Shown: piece by piece, positions 49,223 through 59,658 of the stretch
Layout: the number at the start of each line of letters is the position of its first letter
Position numbering within the stretch: position 1 is the first letter of the stretch
NCBI RefSeq assembly: GCF_000334455.1
Contig: NZ_BANX01000020.1
Location: 62,001-126,000, forward strand
Direction of reading: 5' to 3'
From: Gordonia soli NBRC 108243
GTDB taxonomy: Bacteria; Actinomycetota; Actinomycetes; Mycobacteriales; Mycobacteriaceae
Length of the DNA: 64,000 nt
Notes under the pieces: generated by a model
Databases searched by the model: none
What the model was told of the DNA's origin: nothing
The model's input: only the letters and a program-made list of their open reading frames with translations
Program-made: the position numbers and the translations under genes

Positions 49223-51538
49223 ATGACGCACTCAGACCATGGGCACGACCACTCGATCGCCGAGCCGGAGGACGTCCACATCGGTCACGTCAAGCACTAC
49301 GCCGCCGGGGTCCCGGCCGTCGCGGTGGCTCTCAAACGAGGCTTCGAACAGATGGGACCCGTTCGCACGACCCGCGCTCTGCTGAAGCTCAACCAGCGCG
49401 AGGGCTTCGATTGCCCGGGATGTGCATGGCCGGAGACACCCGGGCACCGCAAGCATGCCGAGTTCTGCGAGAACGGCGCCAAGGCCGTCGCCGAGGAGGC
49501 GACCACGCGTCAGGTCGGCCCGGACTTCTTCGCCGACCACGCGGTGGCCGACCTGCGGACCCGGTCGTCGTACTGGCTGTCTCAGCAGGGACGACTCACC
49601 CATCCGATGTATCTCGCTCCCGGCGACACCCACTACCGCCCGGTCGACTGGGACGAGGCCAATCGGCTCATCGCGGCCGAATTCGCGGCGATGACCACCC
49701 CCGACGAGGCGGTCTTCTACACCTCGGGGCGGACCAGCAACGAAGCCGCATTCCTCTACCAGCTCTTCGCCCGCAGCGTGGGCACCAACAACCTGCCCGA
49801 CTGCTCCAACATGTGCCACGAATCGTCGGGCACCGCACTCGGTGACGCGATCGGAATCGGCAAAGGATCGGTCACCGTCCCCGACCTCGAGGTCGCCGAT
49901 CTCATCATCATCGCCGGCCAGAACCCGGGCACCAATCACCCACGGATGTTGTCGACGCTGGAGAAGGCCAAGCACAACGGTGCGCGCATCGTCGCGGTCA
50001 ACCCGCTCCCGGAGGCCGGTCTGATGCGGTTCAAGGACCCGCAGAAGGTCGGTGGGGTGGTCGGCCAGGGGACGCGCCTCGCCGACGACTTCCTGCAGAT
50101 CCGCCTCGGCGGCGACATGGCGTTGTTCCGCGGTGTAGCCAAGCTGCTCCTCGATGCCGAGAACGCCTCTCCGGGAACGGTCTTCGATCACGACTTCCTG
50201 ACCGCCCACTGCGCCGGACTCGACGAGTACCTCGACGTGCTCGCCGATGTCGACCTCGACGAGATCGTCACGGCCACCGGTCTGTCCCGGGCTCAGATCG
50301 AGGACCTGGCGACCGCGATCGCCACCTCGGATCGCGTGGTCCTGTGCTGGGCGATGGGACTCACACAGCATCGCCACGCGGTGGCGACGATCGCCGAGGG
50401 CACCAATGTCCTGCTGCTGCGCGGCATGATCGGCAAGCCCGGCGCAGGTCTGTGTCCGGTGCGCGGACACTCCAACGTCCAGGGTGACCGCACCATGGGC
50501 ATCTGGGAGAAGATGCCGGAGTCGTTCCTCTCGGCACTCGACCGGGAATTCGGCATCGACAGTCCCCGCGACCACGGCCACGACACGGTGGCGTCGATCG
50601 AGGCGATGCAGCGCGGCGAGATCCGGCTGTTCGTGGCGATGGGCGGCAATTTCGTCTCGGCCGCACCGGATTCGGCCGCCACCGCCGCTGCGCTCGCGTC
50701 CTGCGCACTGACGGTCAACGTGAGCACCAAACTGAACGAGTCGCATCTGGCGACCGGCCGCGCCGCTCTCATCCTGCCGACCCTCGGTCGCACCGACCGC
50801 GACGTGACCGGCGGTGTCCGACAGCAGGTCTCGGTCGAGGACTCGATGTCGGTGGTTCACCTGTCCCGCGGATCGCTGAAGCCGGCGTCGACGGAGCTGC
50901 GCAGTGAGGTCGCCATCATCTGCGACCTGGCGACGGCAGTGCTCGGCACTTCTCACTCCGTCGACTGGCAGCGGTTACGCGGTGACTACGACGCGGTCCG
51001 AGACCACATCTCGCGGGTCGTCCCCGGATTCGAGGACTTCAACATCCGCGTGCGCCAATCGGACGGGTTCGTGCTTCCTCACCCGCCCCGGGACCGTCGG
51101 GAGTTCACCACCGCGAACGGCAAGGCGAATCTGTCCGCCGAACCACTCGACTGGGTCCGGACTCCGCCCGGACGTCTGGTTCTGCAGACCCTGCGCAGCC
51201 ACGACCAGTACAACACCACGATCTACGGTCACGATGACCGATACCGGGGCATCTCGGGCGATCGACGGGTGGTGATGGTCAACGCGGCCGACATCGCCGC
51301 CCTGGGGTTCCTGGACCGGCAGCGGGTCGACATCATCTCCGAGTTCGACGGTCCGCGGGGCCGGGAGGAGCGGCGGGTCGACGGGTTCACGATCGTCGCC
51401 TACGACACCCCGACCGGCAACGCGGCCGCCTACTACCCGGAGACCAACCCGTTGGTTCCCCTGGGGGCCGTCGCGGCCCGGTCGAACACCCCGGTGTCCA
51501 AGGCGATCATCGTCCGCTTGGAACCCGCGGTCGACTGA
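49223..51538 (+). CDS. FdhF/YdeP-type molybdopterin oxidoreductase
   Basis: 771 residues. Molybdopterin-bis-guanine-dinucleotide enzyme of the FdhF/YdeP group (formate dehydrogenase alpha-like). N-terminal FDCPGCAWPE lacks a full four-Cys iron-sulphur motif. Then TSGRTSNEAAFLYQLFARSV, LPDCSNMCHESSGTALGDAI, GQNPGTNHPRML, RGMIGKPGAGLCPVRGHSNV, and a C-terminal molydopterin-binding domain (LQTLRSHDQYNTTIYG). Close in type to Rv2900c. Substrate uncertain; members may act in acid or formate metabolism. The His-rich start (HSDHGHDHS) is unusual. Confidence 0.88.
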   Translation: MTHSDHGHDHSIAEPEDVHIGHVKHYAAGVPAVAVALKRGFEQMGPVRTTRALLKLNQREGFDCPGCAWPETPGHRKHAEFCENGAKAVAEEATTRQVGPDFFADHAVADLRTRSSYWLSQQGRLTHPMYLAPGDTHYRPVDWDEANRLIAAEFAAMTTPDEAVFYTSGRTSNEAAFLYQLFARSVGTNNLPDCSNMCHESSGTALGDAIGIGKGSVTVPDLEVADLIIIAGQNPGTNHPRMLSTLEKAKHNGARIVAVNPLPEAGLMRFKDPQKVGGVVGQGTRLADDFLQIRLGGDMALFRGVAKLLLDAENASPGTVFDHDFLTAHCAGLDEYLDVLADVDLDEIVTATGLSRAQIEDLATAIATSDRVVLCWAMGLTQHRHAVATIAEGTNVLLLRGMIGKPGAGLCPVRGHSNVQGDRTMGIWEKMPESFLSALDREFGIDSPRDHGHDTVASIEAMQRGEIRLFVAMGGNFVSAAPDSAATAAALASCALTVNVSTKLNESHLATGRAALILPTLGRTDRDVTGGVRQQVSVEDSMSVVHLSRGSLKPASTELRSEVAIICDLATAVLGTSHSVDWQRLRGDYDAVRDHISRVVPGFEDFNIRVRQSDGFVLPHPPRDRREFTTANGKANLSAEPLDWVRTPPGRLVLQTLRSHDQYNTTIYGHDDRYRGISGDRRVVMVNAADIAALGFLDRQRVDIISEFDGPRGREERRVDGFTIVAYDTPTGNAAAYYPETNPLVPLGAVAARSNTPVSKAIIVRLEPAVD

Positions 51539-51571
51539 ACCGTCGCGGTCGGCCGATCACACCGACCGACG

Positions 51572-51613
51572 GCGAACGCGCACCCGCCCGGGGATGGGCG
51601 GATGCGCGTTCGC
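51572..51613. terminator. bidirectional hairpin between oxidoreductase and clpX
   Basis: 18-bp arms GCGAACGCGCACCCGCCC (51572-51589) and its complement at 51596-51613 with one mismatch, loop GGGGAT. It lies 33 bp after the oxidoreductase stop and 18 bp after the clpX stop, between convergent genes. No U-run. Confidence 0.75.
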
Positions 51614-51631
51614 GATCGAGAACTGGGTGCG

Positions 51632-52912
51632 TCAGGCGCTCTTGTCGCGTCGCTCGTCGCGACGGTCCTTGCGCGGGACGATCGTCGGCAACACGTTGTC
51701 GCTGACGGTCTCCCCTGTCACGACGACCTTGGCGACGTCGTCACGGCTCGGGATGTCGTACATCACCGGGAGCAGGACTTCTTCCATGATGGCGCGCAAA
51801 CCACGGGCACCGGTGCCACGATGGATCGCCTGGTCGGCGACCGCCTCGAGCGCGTCCTTGGTGAACTCGAGTTCGACATTGTCCATCTCGAAGAGCTTGG
51901 TGTACTGCTTCACCAGGGCGTTCTTCGGCTCGGACAGGATGCTCACAAGCGATTCCTTGTCCAGGTTGGTCACCGACGCGATCATCGGCAGTCGGCCGAT
52001 GAACTCGGGGATCAGACCGAACTTGATCAGGTCCTCGGGCATCACCTCGGCGAAGTGGTCGACGACGTCCACCTCTTCCTTGCTGGCGACGTCGTTGCCG
52101 AAGCCGATTCCACGCTTGCCCACGCGATCAGAGACGATCTTCTCCAGCCCTGCAAAGGCGCCCGCCACGATGAACAGGACGTTCGTCGTGTCGATCTGGA
52201 TGAACTCCTGGTGCGGGTGCTTACGTCCGCCCTGAGGCGGCACCGACGCCTGCGTTCCCTCGAGGATCTTCAGCAGCGCCTGCTGGACACCCTCACCGGA
52301 CACGTCACGGGTGATCGAGGGGTTCTCGCTCTTGCGGGCGATCTTGTCGACCTCGTCGATGTAGATGATGCCGGTCTCGGCGCGCTTGACGTCGTAGTCG
52401 GCGGCCTGGATCAGCTTCAGCAGGATGTTCTCGACGTCCTCACCGACATAGCCGGCCTCGGTCAGCGCAGTGGCGTCGGCGATCGCGAAGGGCACGTTCA
52501 GCATCTTCGCCAACGTCTGCGCGAGGTAGGTCTTGCCACAGCCGGTCGGGCCGAGCATCAGGATGTTCGACTTGGCGAGCTCGACGGTCTCACCGGTCCG
52601 CGAGTCCTTCTTCTCCCCCGCCTGGATGCGCTTGTAGTGGTTGTAGACGGCGACCGCGAGGGTGCGCTTGGCGGTGTCCTGCCCGATGACGTAATTTTCG
52701 AGGAAGTCACGGATCTCGGCGGGCTTGGGCAGCTCGTCGAGCTTGACGTCGCCGGTCTCGGCGAGCTCCTCTTCGATGATCTCGTTGCACAGGTCGATGC
52801 ACTCGTCGCAGATGTAGACCCCGGGGCCGGCGATGAGCTTCTTCACCTGCTTCTGGCTCTTGCCGCAGAAGGAGCACTTCAGCAGGTCGCCACCATCTCC
52901 GATACGTGCCAT
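51632..52912 (-). CDS. clpX: Clp protease ATP-binding subunit ClpX
   Basis: 426 residues. AAA+ unfoldase of the ClpXP protease. N-terminal zinc-binding domain with C13, C16, C35, C38 ([19 protein letters not shown]). Walker A GPTGCGKT at 121-128, Walker [12 protein letters not shown], pore loop and the GFGND segment, sensor/Arg finger [20 protein letters not shown]. It lies ~300 bp downstream of clpP2 on the same strand. Confidence 0.96.
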   Translation of the reverse strand: MARIGDGGDLLKCSFCGKSQKQVKKLIAGPGVYICDECIDLCNEIIEEELAETGDVKLDELPKPAEIRDFLENYVIGQDTAKRTLAVAVYNHYKRIQAGEKKDSRTGETVELAKSNILMLGPTGCGKTYLAQTLAKMLNVPFAIADATALTEAGYVGEDVENILLKLIQAADYDVKRAETGIIYIDEVDKIARKSENPSITRDVSGEGVQQALLKILEGTQASVPPQGGRKHPHQEFIQIDTTNVLFIVAGAFAGLEKIVSDRVGKRGIGFGNDVASKEEVDVVDHFAEVMPEDLIKFGLIPEFIGRLPMIASVTNLDKESLVSILSEPKNALVKQYTKLFEMDNVELEFTKDALEAVADQAIHRGTGARGLRAIMEEVLLPVMYDIPSRDDVAKVVVTGETVSDNVLPTIVPRKDRRDERRDKSA

Positions 52913-53208
52913 CGCGTGCTGTACCTACTTCCTAGTCGCCGGATCTGCCGAGTCGCCCGTTTCCTGACTCCTCGACCGTTCGATCTGCCGTCACCACCCC
53001 GGCCGCCCGCCGACCACGGGTGGCCGACCAACACCCGGATCGCCCAATAATCCGACGGTACCCGGGTGCCGCCCGATCTTCGACCGATAAGCCCAAATGT
53101 CGCGCGGCAGTTTCGTGCAACAGATCAGGGGTCAAGGATGACGGTTCCGGGCCCGCAACCGACGCAAGCGCGCTCGGCGTGTTCGGGCTCGGACACCGCC
53201 ATCGGACG

Positions 53209-53904
53209 TCATGCCTTGCGGAAGGACTTCTTCCGGTATTCGAAGACCTCGTCCACGATTCCGTACTCCTTCGCGGCCTCGGCGGTGAGGATGTTGTCGC
53301 GGTCGGTGTCCTTCCGGATCTTCGCCGGCTCCTGACCGGTGTGGCGCGCGAGGATCTCGTCGAGACGGTTGCGGATGCGCTCGATCTCGGCGGCCTGGAT
53401 CTCGAGATCGGAGACCTGCCCCTGATAGGCGCCACCGGTGCGGGGCTGGTGGATCAGGATGGTCGCGTTCGGCAGCGCCGCACGCTTGCCCGGGGTACCG
53501 CCGGCGAGCAGGATCGCTGCCGCCGAGGCCGCCTCGCCGAGGCAGACGGTCACGATGTCGCTGTGTACGTACTGCATCGTGTCGTAGATGGCCAGCATGT
53601 CGGGCACGCTGCCACCGGGCGAGTTGATGTACATGGTGATGTCGCGGTCGGGGTCCTGGGACTCCAACACCAGCAGCTGCGCCATCACGTCGTTGGCGAC
53701 CGTCTGGTCGATCGGCGTCCCCACGAAGACGATGCGCTCCTCGAACAGCTTCGCGTAGGGGTCGTACTGACGCTGTCCGTTCGGCGTGTGCTCGATGAAC
53801 TGCGGGAGGATGTAGCGCGCCTCGATGCTGCGCAGGGCGAGGGCCGATGCCGGGATTCCGGCGGCGACCTCGGGTGCCGTTCCGGCGGGAAGGGAAGTGC
53901 TCAT
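53209..53904 (-). CDS. clpP2: ATP-dependent Clp protease proteolytic subunit 2
   Basis: 231 residues. Catalytic Ser127 in [16 protein letters not shown], His152 in [13 protein letters not shown], Asp in the KDTDRD motif. N-terminal ~45 residues ([20 protein letters not shown]) are a propeptide-like extension. In mycobacteria ClpP1 and ClpP2 form one mixed tetradecamer. ATG 53904; 47 bp after clpP1. Confidence 0.95.
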   Translation of the reverse strand: MSTSLPAGTAPEVAAGIPASALALRSIEARYILPQFIEHTPNGQRQYDPYAKLFEERIVFVGTPIDQTVANDVMAQLLVLESQDPDRDITMYINSPGGSVPDMLAIYDTMQYVHSDIVTVCLGEAASAAAILLAGGTPGKRAALPNATILIHQPRTGGAYQGQVSDLEIQAAEIERIRNRLDEILARHTGQEPAKIRKDTDRDNILTAEAAKEYGIVDEVFEYRKKSFRKA

Positions 53905-53951
53905 CTGCTGCTCCGTGGGGTTGTGGGAACGTTCCGACGATCCGAGGTTGC

Positions 53952-54545
53952 TCACGGTCGGCTGATCACGTGGTCGACCAGGCCGTAGTCCTTGGCCTCC
54001 GATGCGGTGAACCACTTGTCGCGATCGGCGTCCGCCTCGATCTTCTCCAGGGGCTGCCCGCTGAACTCGGCGTTGAGCCGGTTCATCTCCTTCTTGGTGG
54101 CCGCGAACTGCTCGGCCTGGATCGCGATGTCGGCAGCCGTGCCACCGATGCCCGCCGAGGGCTGGTGCATCATGATCCGCGCGTGCGGCAGCGCATGCCG
54201 CTTGCCCTTTGCACCGGCGGCGAGCAGGAACTGCCCCATCGAGGCCGCCATACCCATCGCGTAGGTGGCGACATCGCACTCGGCGAGCTGCATGGTGTCG
54301 AAGATCGCCATGCCCGCGGTGACCGAACCACCCGGGGAGTTGATGTAGAGGTTGATGTCGCGAGTCGGGTCCTCGGCCGTGAGCAACAGGATCTGCGCGC
54401 ACAGACGATTGGCGATGTCGTCGTCGACCTGGGTGCCGAGGAAGATGATGCGCTCGCGGAGAAGGCGCTCGAACACCGAGTCGGTCAGGTTCAGCCCGGC
54501 CACACCCGAACTCATCGTGGGTGTGTGGATGGTCGGCTCACTCAC
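53952..54545 (-). CDS. clpP1: ATP-dependent Clp protease proteolytic subunit 1
   Basis: 197 residues. Catalytic Ser102 in [16 protein letters not shown], His127 in [11 protein letters not shown], Asp in [23 protein letters not shown] 54545 is chosen over an ATG at 54578 because AGGTAGGAA sits just before it, and the protein length then matches actinobacterial ClpP1. Upstream of clpP2, convergent with nothing; tig is 273 bp upstream. Confidence 0.95.
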   Translation of the reverse strand: MSEPTIHTPTMSSGVAGLNLTDSVFERLLRERIIFLGTQVDDDIANRLCAQILLLTAEDPTRDINLYINSPGGSVTAGMAIFDTMQLAECDVATYAMGMAASMGQFLLAAGAKGKRHALPHARIMMHQPSAGIGGTAADIAIQAEQFAATKKEMNRLNAEFSGQPLEKIEADADRDKWFTASEAKDYGLVDHVISRP

Positions 54546-54720
54546 GGTTCCTACCTTTGCCTGTCGTGTTGACTGCATGTCGTGCTCTTGGGTGCGACCG
54601 TGATCGTGACGATCCGGTCGGCCACCGAGGTGCTGCCTCGTCCGGCAGCGATCATCGGTTGGTGATGTCCTCACCGACACTAACCAATGCCGGTGTCACC
54701 GCAGTCCCGATGACACCCCG

Positions 54721-54738
54721 CTTCGCTGAGAGCAGAAC
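54721..54738 (-). promoter_or_regulatory. possible ClgR half-site upstream of clpP1
   Basis: On the minus strand GTTCTGCTCTCAGCGAAG: the right half AGCGAAG fits the ClgR operator half, the left half only partly (TGCT). It lies ~176 bp before clpP1. ClgR activates clpP1P2 in other actinobacteria; this match is weak. Confidence 0.25.
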
Positions 54739-54818
54739 AGCCGGGCCGGGACTCCGGCACCGGCTGTCGGCTCGTCGGATCGCGGGTCTCGGCGACCCGC
54801 GGTCCGCGAAGGGGATCG

Positions 54819-56165
54819 TCAGTCGCCGGTCTCGTCGGTGGCCTCGGCCTCGCCGAAGAACTCGGCGGTGTCGACGGTGGCCCCCGACGAGTCGGTGACG
54901 CTCACGTCACCGACGATGCTCGCGAGCGCCTTGCCGCGGCGGACGTCGGCGTACACGGCGCCGACCTGTCCGGCGTTCTGCAACTGCTGGATGAACTCCT
55001 GCGGCTGCATGCCGTAGCGCTGCGCCTGGAAGAGGATCTGCTGGGTCAGCTCGTCCTGGCCGACCTCGGTCTCCTGCTGATCGGCGATCGCGTCGAGCAG
55101 GAGCTGGGTGCGCACCGACTTCTCGGCTTCCTCGCGGGCCTCGGCGTCCCACTCCTCGCGGGTCTTGCCCTGTGCCTCGAGGAACTTGGCGAGCTGCTCG
55201 TCGTCGTGACCGAGTGCGTGGATGATCTGGTGCTGCTGGCCCTCGATCTCGCCCTCGACGACCTTCTCCGGCAGCGGGATCTCGACGGTCTCGAGCAGCT
55301 TCTCGAGGACGGCGTCGCGGATCGCGTTGGCCTGCTCGACCTTCTTCGACTGCGCGACCCGCTCGGCGAGGCTCTCCTTGAGCTCGGCGACCGTGTCGAA
55401 CTCGCTCGCCAGCTGCGCGAACTCGTCGTCGACCTCGGGCAGCTCGCGCTCCTTGACCGAGTGCACGGTCACCGAGACGTCCGCATCCTCACCGGCATGG
55501 TCGCCTGCGACGAGTTTGGTGGTGAACACCTTGCTCTCACCGGACTTCAGACCCACGAGTGCCTCGTCGAGGCCGTCGATCAGCTGACCGGAACCGACCT
55601 CGTGCGACAGGCCCTCGGTCGAGGCCTCCTCGACCGGCTGGCCGTCGATGGTCGCGCTCAGGTCGATCGACACGTGGTCGCCGTCCTGGGCACCGCGATC
55701 GACCCCGACCAAGGTGCCGAAACGCGCGCGCAGACCCTCGAGCTGCTCGTCGACGGCCGCTTCGTCGGCCTCGATGGCGTCGACCTCGACGGCCAACGTC
55801 GAGTAGTCGGGCAGCGTGACGTCGGGACGGACGTCGACCTCCGCGGTGAAGGTGATCGACTCACCGTAGGACAGCTCGGCCAGATCGATCTCGGGCTGGC
55901 CGATCGCCTTGATGTCGGCCTCGGTGACGGCCTCGGAGTACTTGCCCGGCAATGCGTCGTTGACGACCTGCGCGAGCACCGAGTCGCGGCCGACGCGGGC
56001 CTCGATGAGCTTGGCGGGCGCCTTGCCCGGACGGAAGCCCGGGATCCGGATCTGCTGGGCCAGCGACTTGTAGGCCCGGTCGAAGTCTCCGGACAGCTCC
56101 TCGAAGGGGACTTCCACATTGAGCTTCACTCGGGTCGGGCTCAGCTGCTCGACGGTGCTCTTCAC
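54819..56165 (-). CDS. tig: trigger factor
   Basis: 448 residues. Ribosome-bound chaperone and prolyl isomerase. Ribosome-binding signature [23 protein letters not shown], central PPIase domain ([20 protein letters not shown] ... [17 protein letters not shown]), C-terminal helical domain with acidic end ([20 protein letters not shown]). Placed next to clpP1P2, as in mycobacteria. Confidence 0.95.
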   Translation of the reverse strand: MKSTVEQLSPTRVKLNVEVPFEELSGDFDRAYKSLAQQIRIPGFRPGKAPAKLIEARVGRDSVLAQVVNDALPGKYSEAVTEADIKAIGQPEIDLAELSYGESITFTAEVDVRPDVTLPDYSTLAVEVDAIEADEAAVDEQLEGLRARFGTLVGVDRGAQDGDHVSIDLSATIDGQPVEEASTEGLSHEVGSGQLIDGLDEALVGLKSGESKVFTTKLVAGDHAGEDADVSVTVHSVKERELPEVDDEFAQLASEFDTVAELKESLAERVAQSKKVEQANAIRDAVLEKLLETVEIPLPEKVVEGEIEGQQHQIIHALGHDDEQLAKFLEAQGKTREEWDAEAREEAEKSVRTQLLLDAIADQQETEVGQDELTQQILFQAQRYGMQPQEFIQQLQNAGQVGAVYADVRRGKALASIVGDVSVTDSSGATVDTAEFFGEAEATDETGD

Positions 56166-56245
56166 GCCTCGTGCTCCTTATATCTGGGGGATCGGGTCCG
56201 AAAGTCTCCGGTCGTCTGCGGGACTTCTCGGGGTCGCCGGACGAG

Positions 56246-56319
56246 TCGGGATGACAGGATTTGAACCTGCGACCCTCCGCTCCCAAAGCGGATGCGCTAC
56301 CAAGCTGCGCCACATCCCG
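56246..56319 (-). tRNA. tRNA-Pro (anticodon TGG)
   Basis: Minus strand folds as a cloverleaf: acceptor CGGGATG/CATCCCG with discriminator A, D arm GCGC..TTGGTA..GCGC, anticodon stem TCCGC/GCGGA around TTTGGGA, T arm with GTTCAAATC. CCA is not encoded. It lies 80 bp upstream of tig. Confidence 0.95.
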
Positions 56320-56560
56320 TGGACCCGCCGCACGCTGCGCCACAGGGGCACACGGTCGCAGAGCAGGGCCAACGCCACATAGTACGTGGCTGCGTCGGCG
56401 TCACCCAACCGGGTACTCGACGCCCCCGATGCGCACTCGACGCGTCCGCCGAGCCCCGTCCACCGGGTCGCACCGGGCGATTTCTCCGATTGTCGGACCA
56501 CCGGGTACAGTTCCGTGCTGCACGCGGAAAACCGATCTCACCGACCGGCTCGGCGCACAC

Positions 56561-56634
56561 GCGGGTGTAGCTCAATGGTAGAGCCCTAGTCTTCCAAACT
56601 AGCTACGCGGGTTCGATTCCCGTCACCCGCTCCA
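56561..56634 (+). tRNA. tRNA-Gly (anticodon TCC)
   Basis: Acceptor GCGGGTG/CACCCGC, D arm GTAGCTCAATGGTAGAGC, anticodon stem CTAGT/ACTAG around CTTCCAA, T arm GCGGGTTCGATTCCCGT, discriminator T and encoded CCA (56632-56634). Confidence 0.96.
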
Positions 56635-56635
56635 C

Positions 56636-56669
56636 AGGGTCAGCAGGCGTCACGCCGGCTGACCCTTTT
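56636..56669 (+). terminator. intrinsic terminator of tRNA-Gly
   Basis: AGGGTCAGC (56636-56644) pairs with GCTGACCCT (56658-56666), inner GGCG/CGCC, followed by TTTT. It begins 2 nt after the CCA end. Confidence 0.85.
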
Positions 56670-56759
56670 GTGGTCTGCACGCCGCCGGGCGCGCCGGGGA
56701 TTCGGAATCGCCTCCGCAACGACTGTGATCCACGCCACATCCGGCGTACCGTGGACCTC

Positions 56760-56948
56760 ATGTCCACCAGCCTGTCCAAGAGCACCCGCAAGTGCCCCAC
56801 CTGCGGCGCGAACCTGTACGTGCGCAAGGACGTCGCGGTCGCAGCCGCCGACGGTCCCGGGCGCGTCGACATCATGCTCGTCTGCCGCGACGAGTCGTGC
56901 GCCCAACCGGTGCGGCACCTCCGCACCGACCACCCCCTGCCCGCCTGA
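56760..56948 (+). CDS. small zinc-ribbon-like protein
   Basis: 62 residues: MSTSLSKSTRKCPTCGANLY, then VCRDESCAQPVRHLRTDHPL. Two CxxC/CxxxxC pairs (RKCPTCG; VCRDESC) would bind one zinc. No obvious ribosome binding site, so the start is uncertain. Function unknown. Confidence 0.5.
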   Translation: MSTSLSKSTRKCPTCGANLYVRKDVAVAAADGPGRVDIMLVCRDESCAQPVRHLRTDHPLPA

Positions 56949-57113
56949 GCCGGGGGCACGGCGAGAGCGACCGACCCGCCATCCGGGCGCCGGCAGGACG
57001 ACCTCTGCTCGTCCGCCAGGCGACCATGCGCCCTACGCCCTGGGAAGCAGCACGTTCGGATGAACATCCGATGACCTGCACAAGGTTCCCGGATCTGCAT
57101 CGGTGGGTCGAAG

Positions 57114-57143
57114 TTGACACCACGGCGGGATGCCTCATCATAT
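57114..57143 (+). promoter_or_regulatory. promoter of the secreted lipase gene
   Basis: TTGACA (57114-57119), 18-bp spacer, TCATAT (57138-57143), with TATAAG overlapping. About 60 bp before the chosen lipase start. A CGGATG-AA-CATCCG dyad lies 44 bp upstream of the -35 and could be an operator. Confidence 0.5.
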
Positions 57144-57205
57144 AAGCCGGGTTGGGAGGCTCATCCGCGCTCGTCTTCGAGCGCAGCCAGAACTGGGGGG
57201 TTGTG

Positions 57206-58486
57206 GTGTCGGTTCGACGTCCGCACATGAATCTGTCCACGGTACGGTCCACTACCGGCGTGCGCCGGCCGTGGCGACGTGCCGTCGTCGGCACAGCGAT
57301 CGTCTCGCTGGTCGCCGGCCTCATCTCGGCCGCCGCGGGTACCGCGAGCGCCGACAACGTATCGCTGCCGACGCCGCTGCGCGATCGGTTCTACGATGCG
57401 CCGCGCAATCTCGACAAGCTCGAGAACGGCGACATCATCCGCGCACGGAACAAGCCGAATCCGCCGGCATTCGTCGGTGTCCGCACCTATCAGGTCGCCT
57501 TCCGGTCGACCGACTCGCAGGACAAGCCGATCGTCGGCGTGACGACGCTGCTGGTGCCGACCACCAAGAAGCCGAACGGACCGCTGCTGTCGTTCGAGCA
57601 CATCGTCAACGCCACCGGGCTGCAATGCGCACCGTCGCAGGCGCTGTGGACCGAGGACCCGAACCTCGCGATCCGCGAGGCGCCGGCCCTCAACGTCGTC
57701 CTGCAGCAGGGCTGGACCATCGCGATCCCCGACCACCTCGGGCCGCGAAGTGCTTACGGCGCTGCGAAGTTGGGCGGCAAGGTCACGCTCGACGGCATCC
57801 GTGCCGCGCAGAAGTTCGCGCCCGCGGGCGTACGCAAGAGCAAGGTCGGCCTGGCCGGCTACTCCGGTGGCGGCATGGCCGCGGCCTGGGCCGCCGCGTT
57901 GGCCCCGAAGTACGCACCGGATGTGAACCTGGTGGGTGCCGCCTACGGAGGCGCCCCGATGAACCTCATCAAGATGGCCGAGGGGCTGGGTTACAACAAT
58001 CCCCATCCCGCATTCGGCCTGGCCTTCGCCGCGGCGATCGGATTCTCCCGCGAGTACCCGAAGGAGATCCCGATCCAGAAGTACCTGTCCGGCCTCGGCC
58101 GGCAGATGTACCGCGAGCTGCGCAACGCATGCACCAACGACATCCTGCGAGTGGGCGCCGGACACAGCGCCAAGCAGGTGGCACTGGGCGGCGAGCAGAT
58201 CTTCGAGAACAAAGAAGCCCGCCGGGTCGTGTCCGAGAACAGCCTGTCACTGTACCCGGGCATCCCGCGCGTGCCGATCTTCGAATGGCACAGCCCGACC
58301 GACGTGCTGATCCCGGTCTCGTCCATCACGTACACCATCAACCGGTACTGCCGGGCGGGTGCACGGGTGCAGACCCTGCTGACGCCGTCGCCGGACCATC
58401 TCAGCGCGGCGACCATCGGCGTGCTGCCGGCCCTGAACTTCCTCACGGACCGGTTCGAGGGACGTCCGGCACCCAGCAACTGCTGA
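57206..58486 (+). CDS. secreted lipase (LIP / CAL-A-like)
   Basis: 426 residues. Signal peptide: RRPWRRAVVGTAIVSLVAGL then ISAAAGTASADN (cleavage after ASA). Alpha/beta hydrolase with nucleophile Ser in GLAGYSGGGMAAAWAAALAP. Acid and base likely in FEWHSPTDVLIPVSS (Asp) and PSPDHLSAATIG (His). The family is the secretory lipase group of mycolate actinobacteria, acting on triacylglycerols or esters outside the membrane. Start: GTG 57206 with GGGGGG upstream is used; a GTG at 57203 and an ATG at 57230 are alternatives that leave the signal peptide intact. Confidence 0.85.
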   Translation: MSVRRPHMNLSTVRSTTGVRRPWRRAVVGTAIVSLVAGLISAAAGTASADNVSLPTPLRDRFYDAPRNLDKLENGDIIRARNKPNPPAFVGVRTYQVAFRSTDSQDKPIVGVTTLLVPTTKKPNGPLLSFEHIVNATGLQCAPSQALWTEDPNLAIREAPALNVVLQQGWTIAIPDHLGPRSAYGAAKLGGKVTLDGIRAAQKFAPAGVRKSKVGLAGYSGGGMAAAWAAALAPKYAPDVNLVGAAYGGAPMNLIKMAEGLGYNNPHPAFGLAFAAAIGFSREYPKEIPIQKYLSGLGRQMYRELRNACTNDILRVGAGHSAKQVALGGEQIFENKEARRVVSENSLSLYPGIPRVPIFEWHSPTDVLIPVSSITYTINRYCRAGARVQTLLTPSPDHLSAATIGVLPALNFLTDRFEGRPAPSNC

Positions 58487-58513
58487 TCCGACGCACACCG
58501 ACGACCACATCTG

Positions 58514-58566
58514 CTGCGAGATGGCACACCGTTCTTGATGGGCGGTTTGCCATCTCGCAGTTTTTT
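58514..58566 (+). terminator. intrinsic terminator of the lipase gene
   Basis: CTGCGAGATGGC (58514-58525) pairs with GCCATCTCGCAG (58549-58560), further inner pairs ACCG/CGGT, followed by TTTTTT (58561-58566). A textbook Rho-independent terminator 28 bp after the stop. Confidence 0.92.
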
Positions 58567-58758
58567 GTGACGCGACTCACAACGAGTTCACCACCACCCG
58601 CCACCTCGGCGTTAATGCCGACCGGTGAGACACCCGGCGAGAGTTGTCCGTTTGTTCGATCGCCGGTCTTTGGAGCGAAGGCAACGGTTGTGTAACGATG
58701 GTCGAGCGCATTCCGGGGGATGCGCATCGATTCATCAACTGCAAAGGTACGAACTCCT

Positions 58759-59454
58759 GTGCTGACAACTAAGCCCTCACGCCGCACGCGGCGTGGACCG
58801 GCACGTCTCCTCGCCACCATCTTCGGCGTCGTCGCCGTGATGGTGTCGCTGCCGTCCCTCGCGTCGGCCGCGCCGGTCACGGTCATCCCCGGCCTGCCTC
58901 CCGTCGAGGTGCCGCCGATCCCCGGTCTGCCCACTCCCCCGTCTCAGACGCCGTCGACGCCTTCGCCGACGCCGACTCCGGAGACCACCAAGGAGAAGCC
59001 TGCCGGCCCGCAGATCCCGAACGTGAAGACGTCGACCGGCTGGATCGCCCTCGCTGACGATCACACCCACCAGATCACCTGGTGGCACAACGGCAAGTAC
59101 GCGCGGACGATGCCGATCTCGATGGGCTCGGACAACCACCCGACCCCCAACGGCGTGTACCACACCAAGGAGAAGTACCGCGACATGTACATGGACTCGT
59201 CCACGTACGGCGTCCCGGTCGACTCCCCCAACGGGTACCGCACGTACGTCGAGTACGCGACGCGGATGTCCTGGGACGGCATCTTCATCCACGCCGCACC
59301 GTGGTCGGTTGCCCAGCAGGGTCGCAGCAATGCGAGCCACGGCTGCATCAACGTCAACACCGAGAACGGCAAGTGGGTGTACGACAACATCCCGCGGGAC
59401 ACCCCGATCGTGGTGCGCAACACAATCGGCCCCAAGTACGTGCCCGGTAGCTGA
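58759..59454 (+). CDS. L,D-transpeptidase, secreted
   Basis: 231 residues. It makes 3-3 peptidoglycan cross-links or anchors proteins. Signal sequence with RRTRRGPARLLATIFGVVAV, cleavage near LASAAP; a Pro/Thr-rich linker (PGLPTPPSQTPSTPSPTPTP); then the YkuD domain with GWIALADDHTHQITWWHNGK, DGIFIHAAP and catalytic Cys/His in NASHGCINVNTENG. Small single-domain type, unlike the IgG-domain Ldt proteins. GTG 58759 (AAAGGT upstream) is used; ATG 58720 in frame has its G-run too close. Confidence 0.9.
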   Translation: MLTTKPSRRTRRGPARLLATIFGVVAVMVSLPSLASAAPVTVIPGLPPVEVPPIPGLPTPPSQTPSTPSPTPTPETTKEKPAGPQIPNVKTSTGWIALADDHTHQITWWHNGKYARTMPISMGSDNHPTPNGVYHTKEKYRDMYMDSSTYGVPVDSPNGYRTYVEYATRMSWDGIFIHAAPWSVAQQGRSNASHGCINVNTENGKWVYDNIPRDTPIVVRNTIGPKYVPGS

Positions 59455-59484
59455 CACCAGCTTCTGACGACACCGATCGTCACG

Positions 59485-59520
59485 ACGAAGCCCCGGACGG
59501 TTCTCCGTCCGGGGCTTCGT
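59485..59520. terminator. 16-bp perfect hairpin between ldt and sthA
   Basis: ACGAAGCCCCGGACGG (59485-59500), loop TTCT, exact complement at 59505-59520. It lies 30 bp after the transpeptidase stop and serves as terminator for the plus gene and possibly for sthA from the other side. No T-run. Confidence 0.8.
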
Positions 59521-59658
59521 CGCTGTCAGGGGCGCCCTGTGCCGCGCTCGCGGGTGCCTGGTCCGGAGCCTTCGGTTCGGCGCCTCATGGGGCGGCCGTC
59601 TGCGGTCGGTCGACTCGGTGCCGGTCGGCACGGGGCGGGGTACTCGACCGACCGGTGA

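Noticed and set aside
58600-58758. Riboswitch upstream of the L,D-transpeptidase
   Set aside because: Cell-wall genes in actinobacteria often carry ydaO-type riboswitches, but I could not find the conserved core here.
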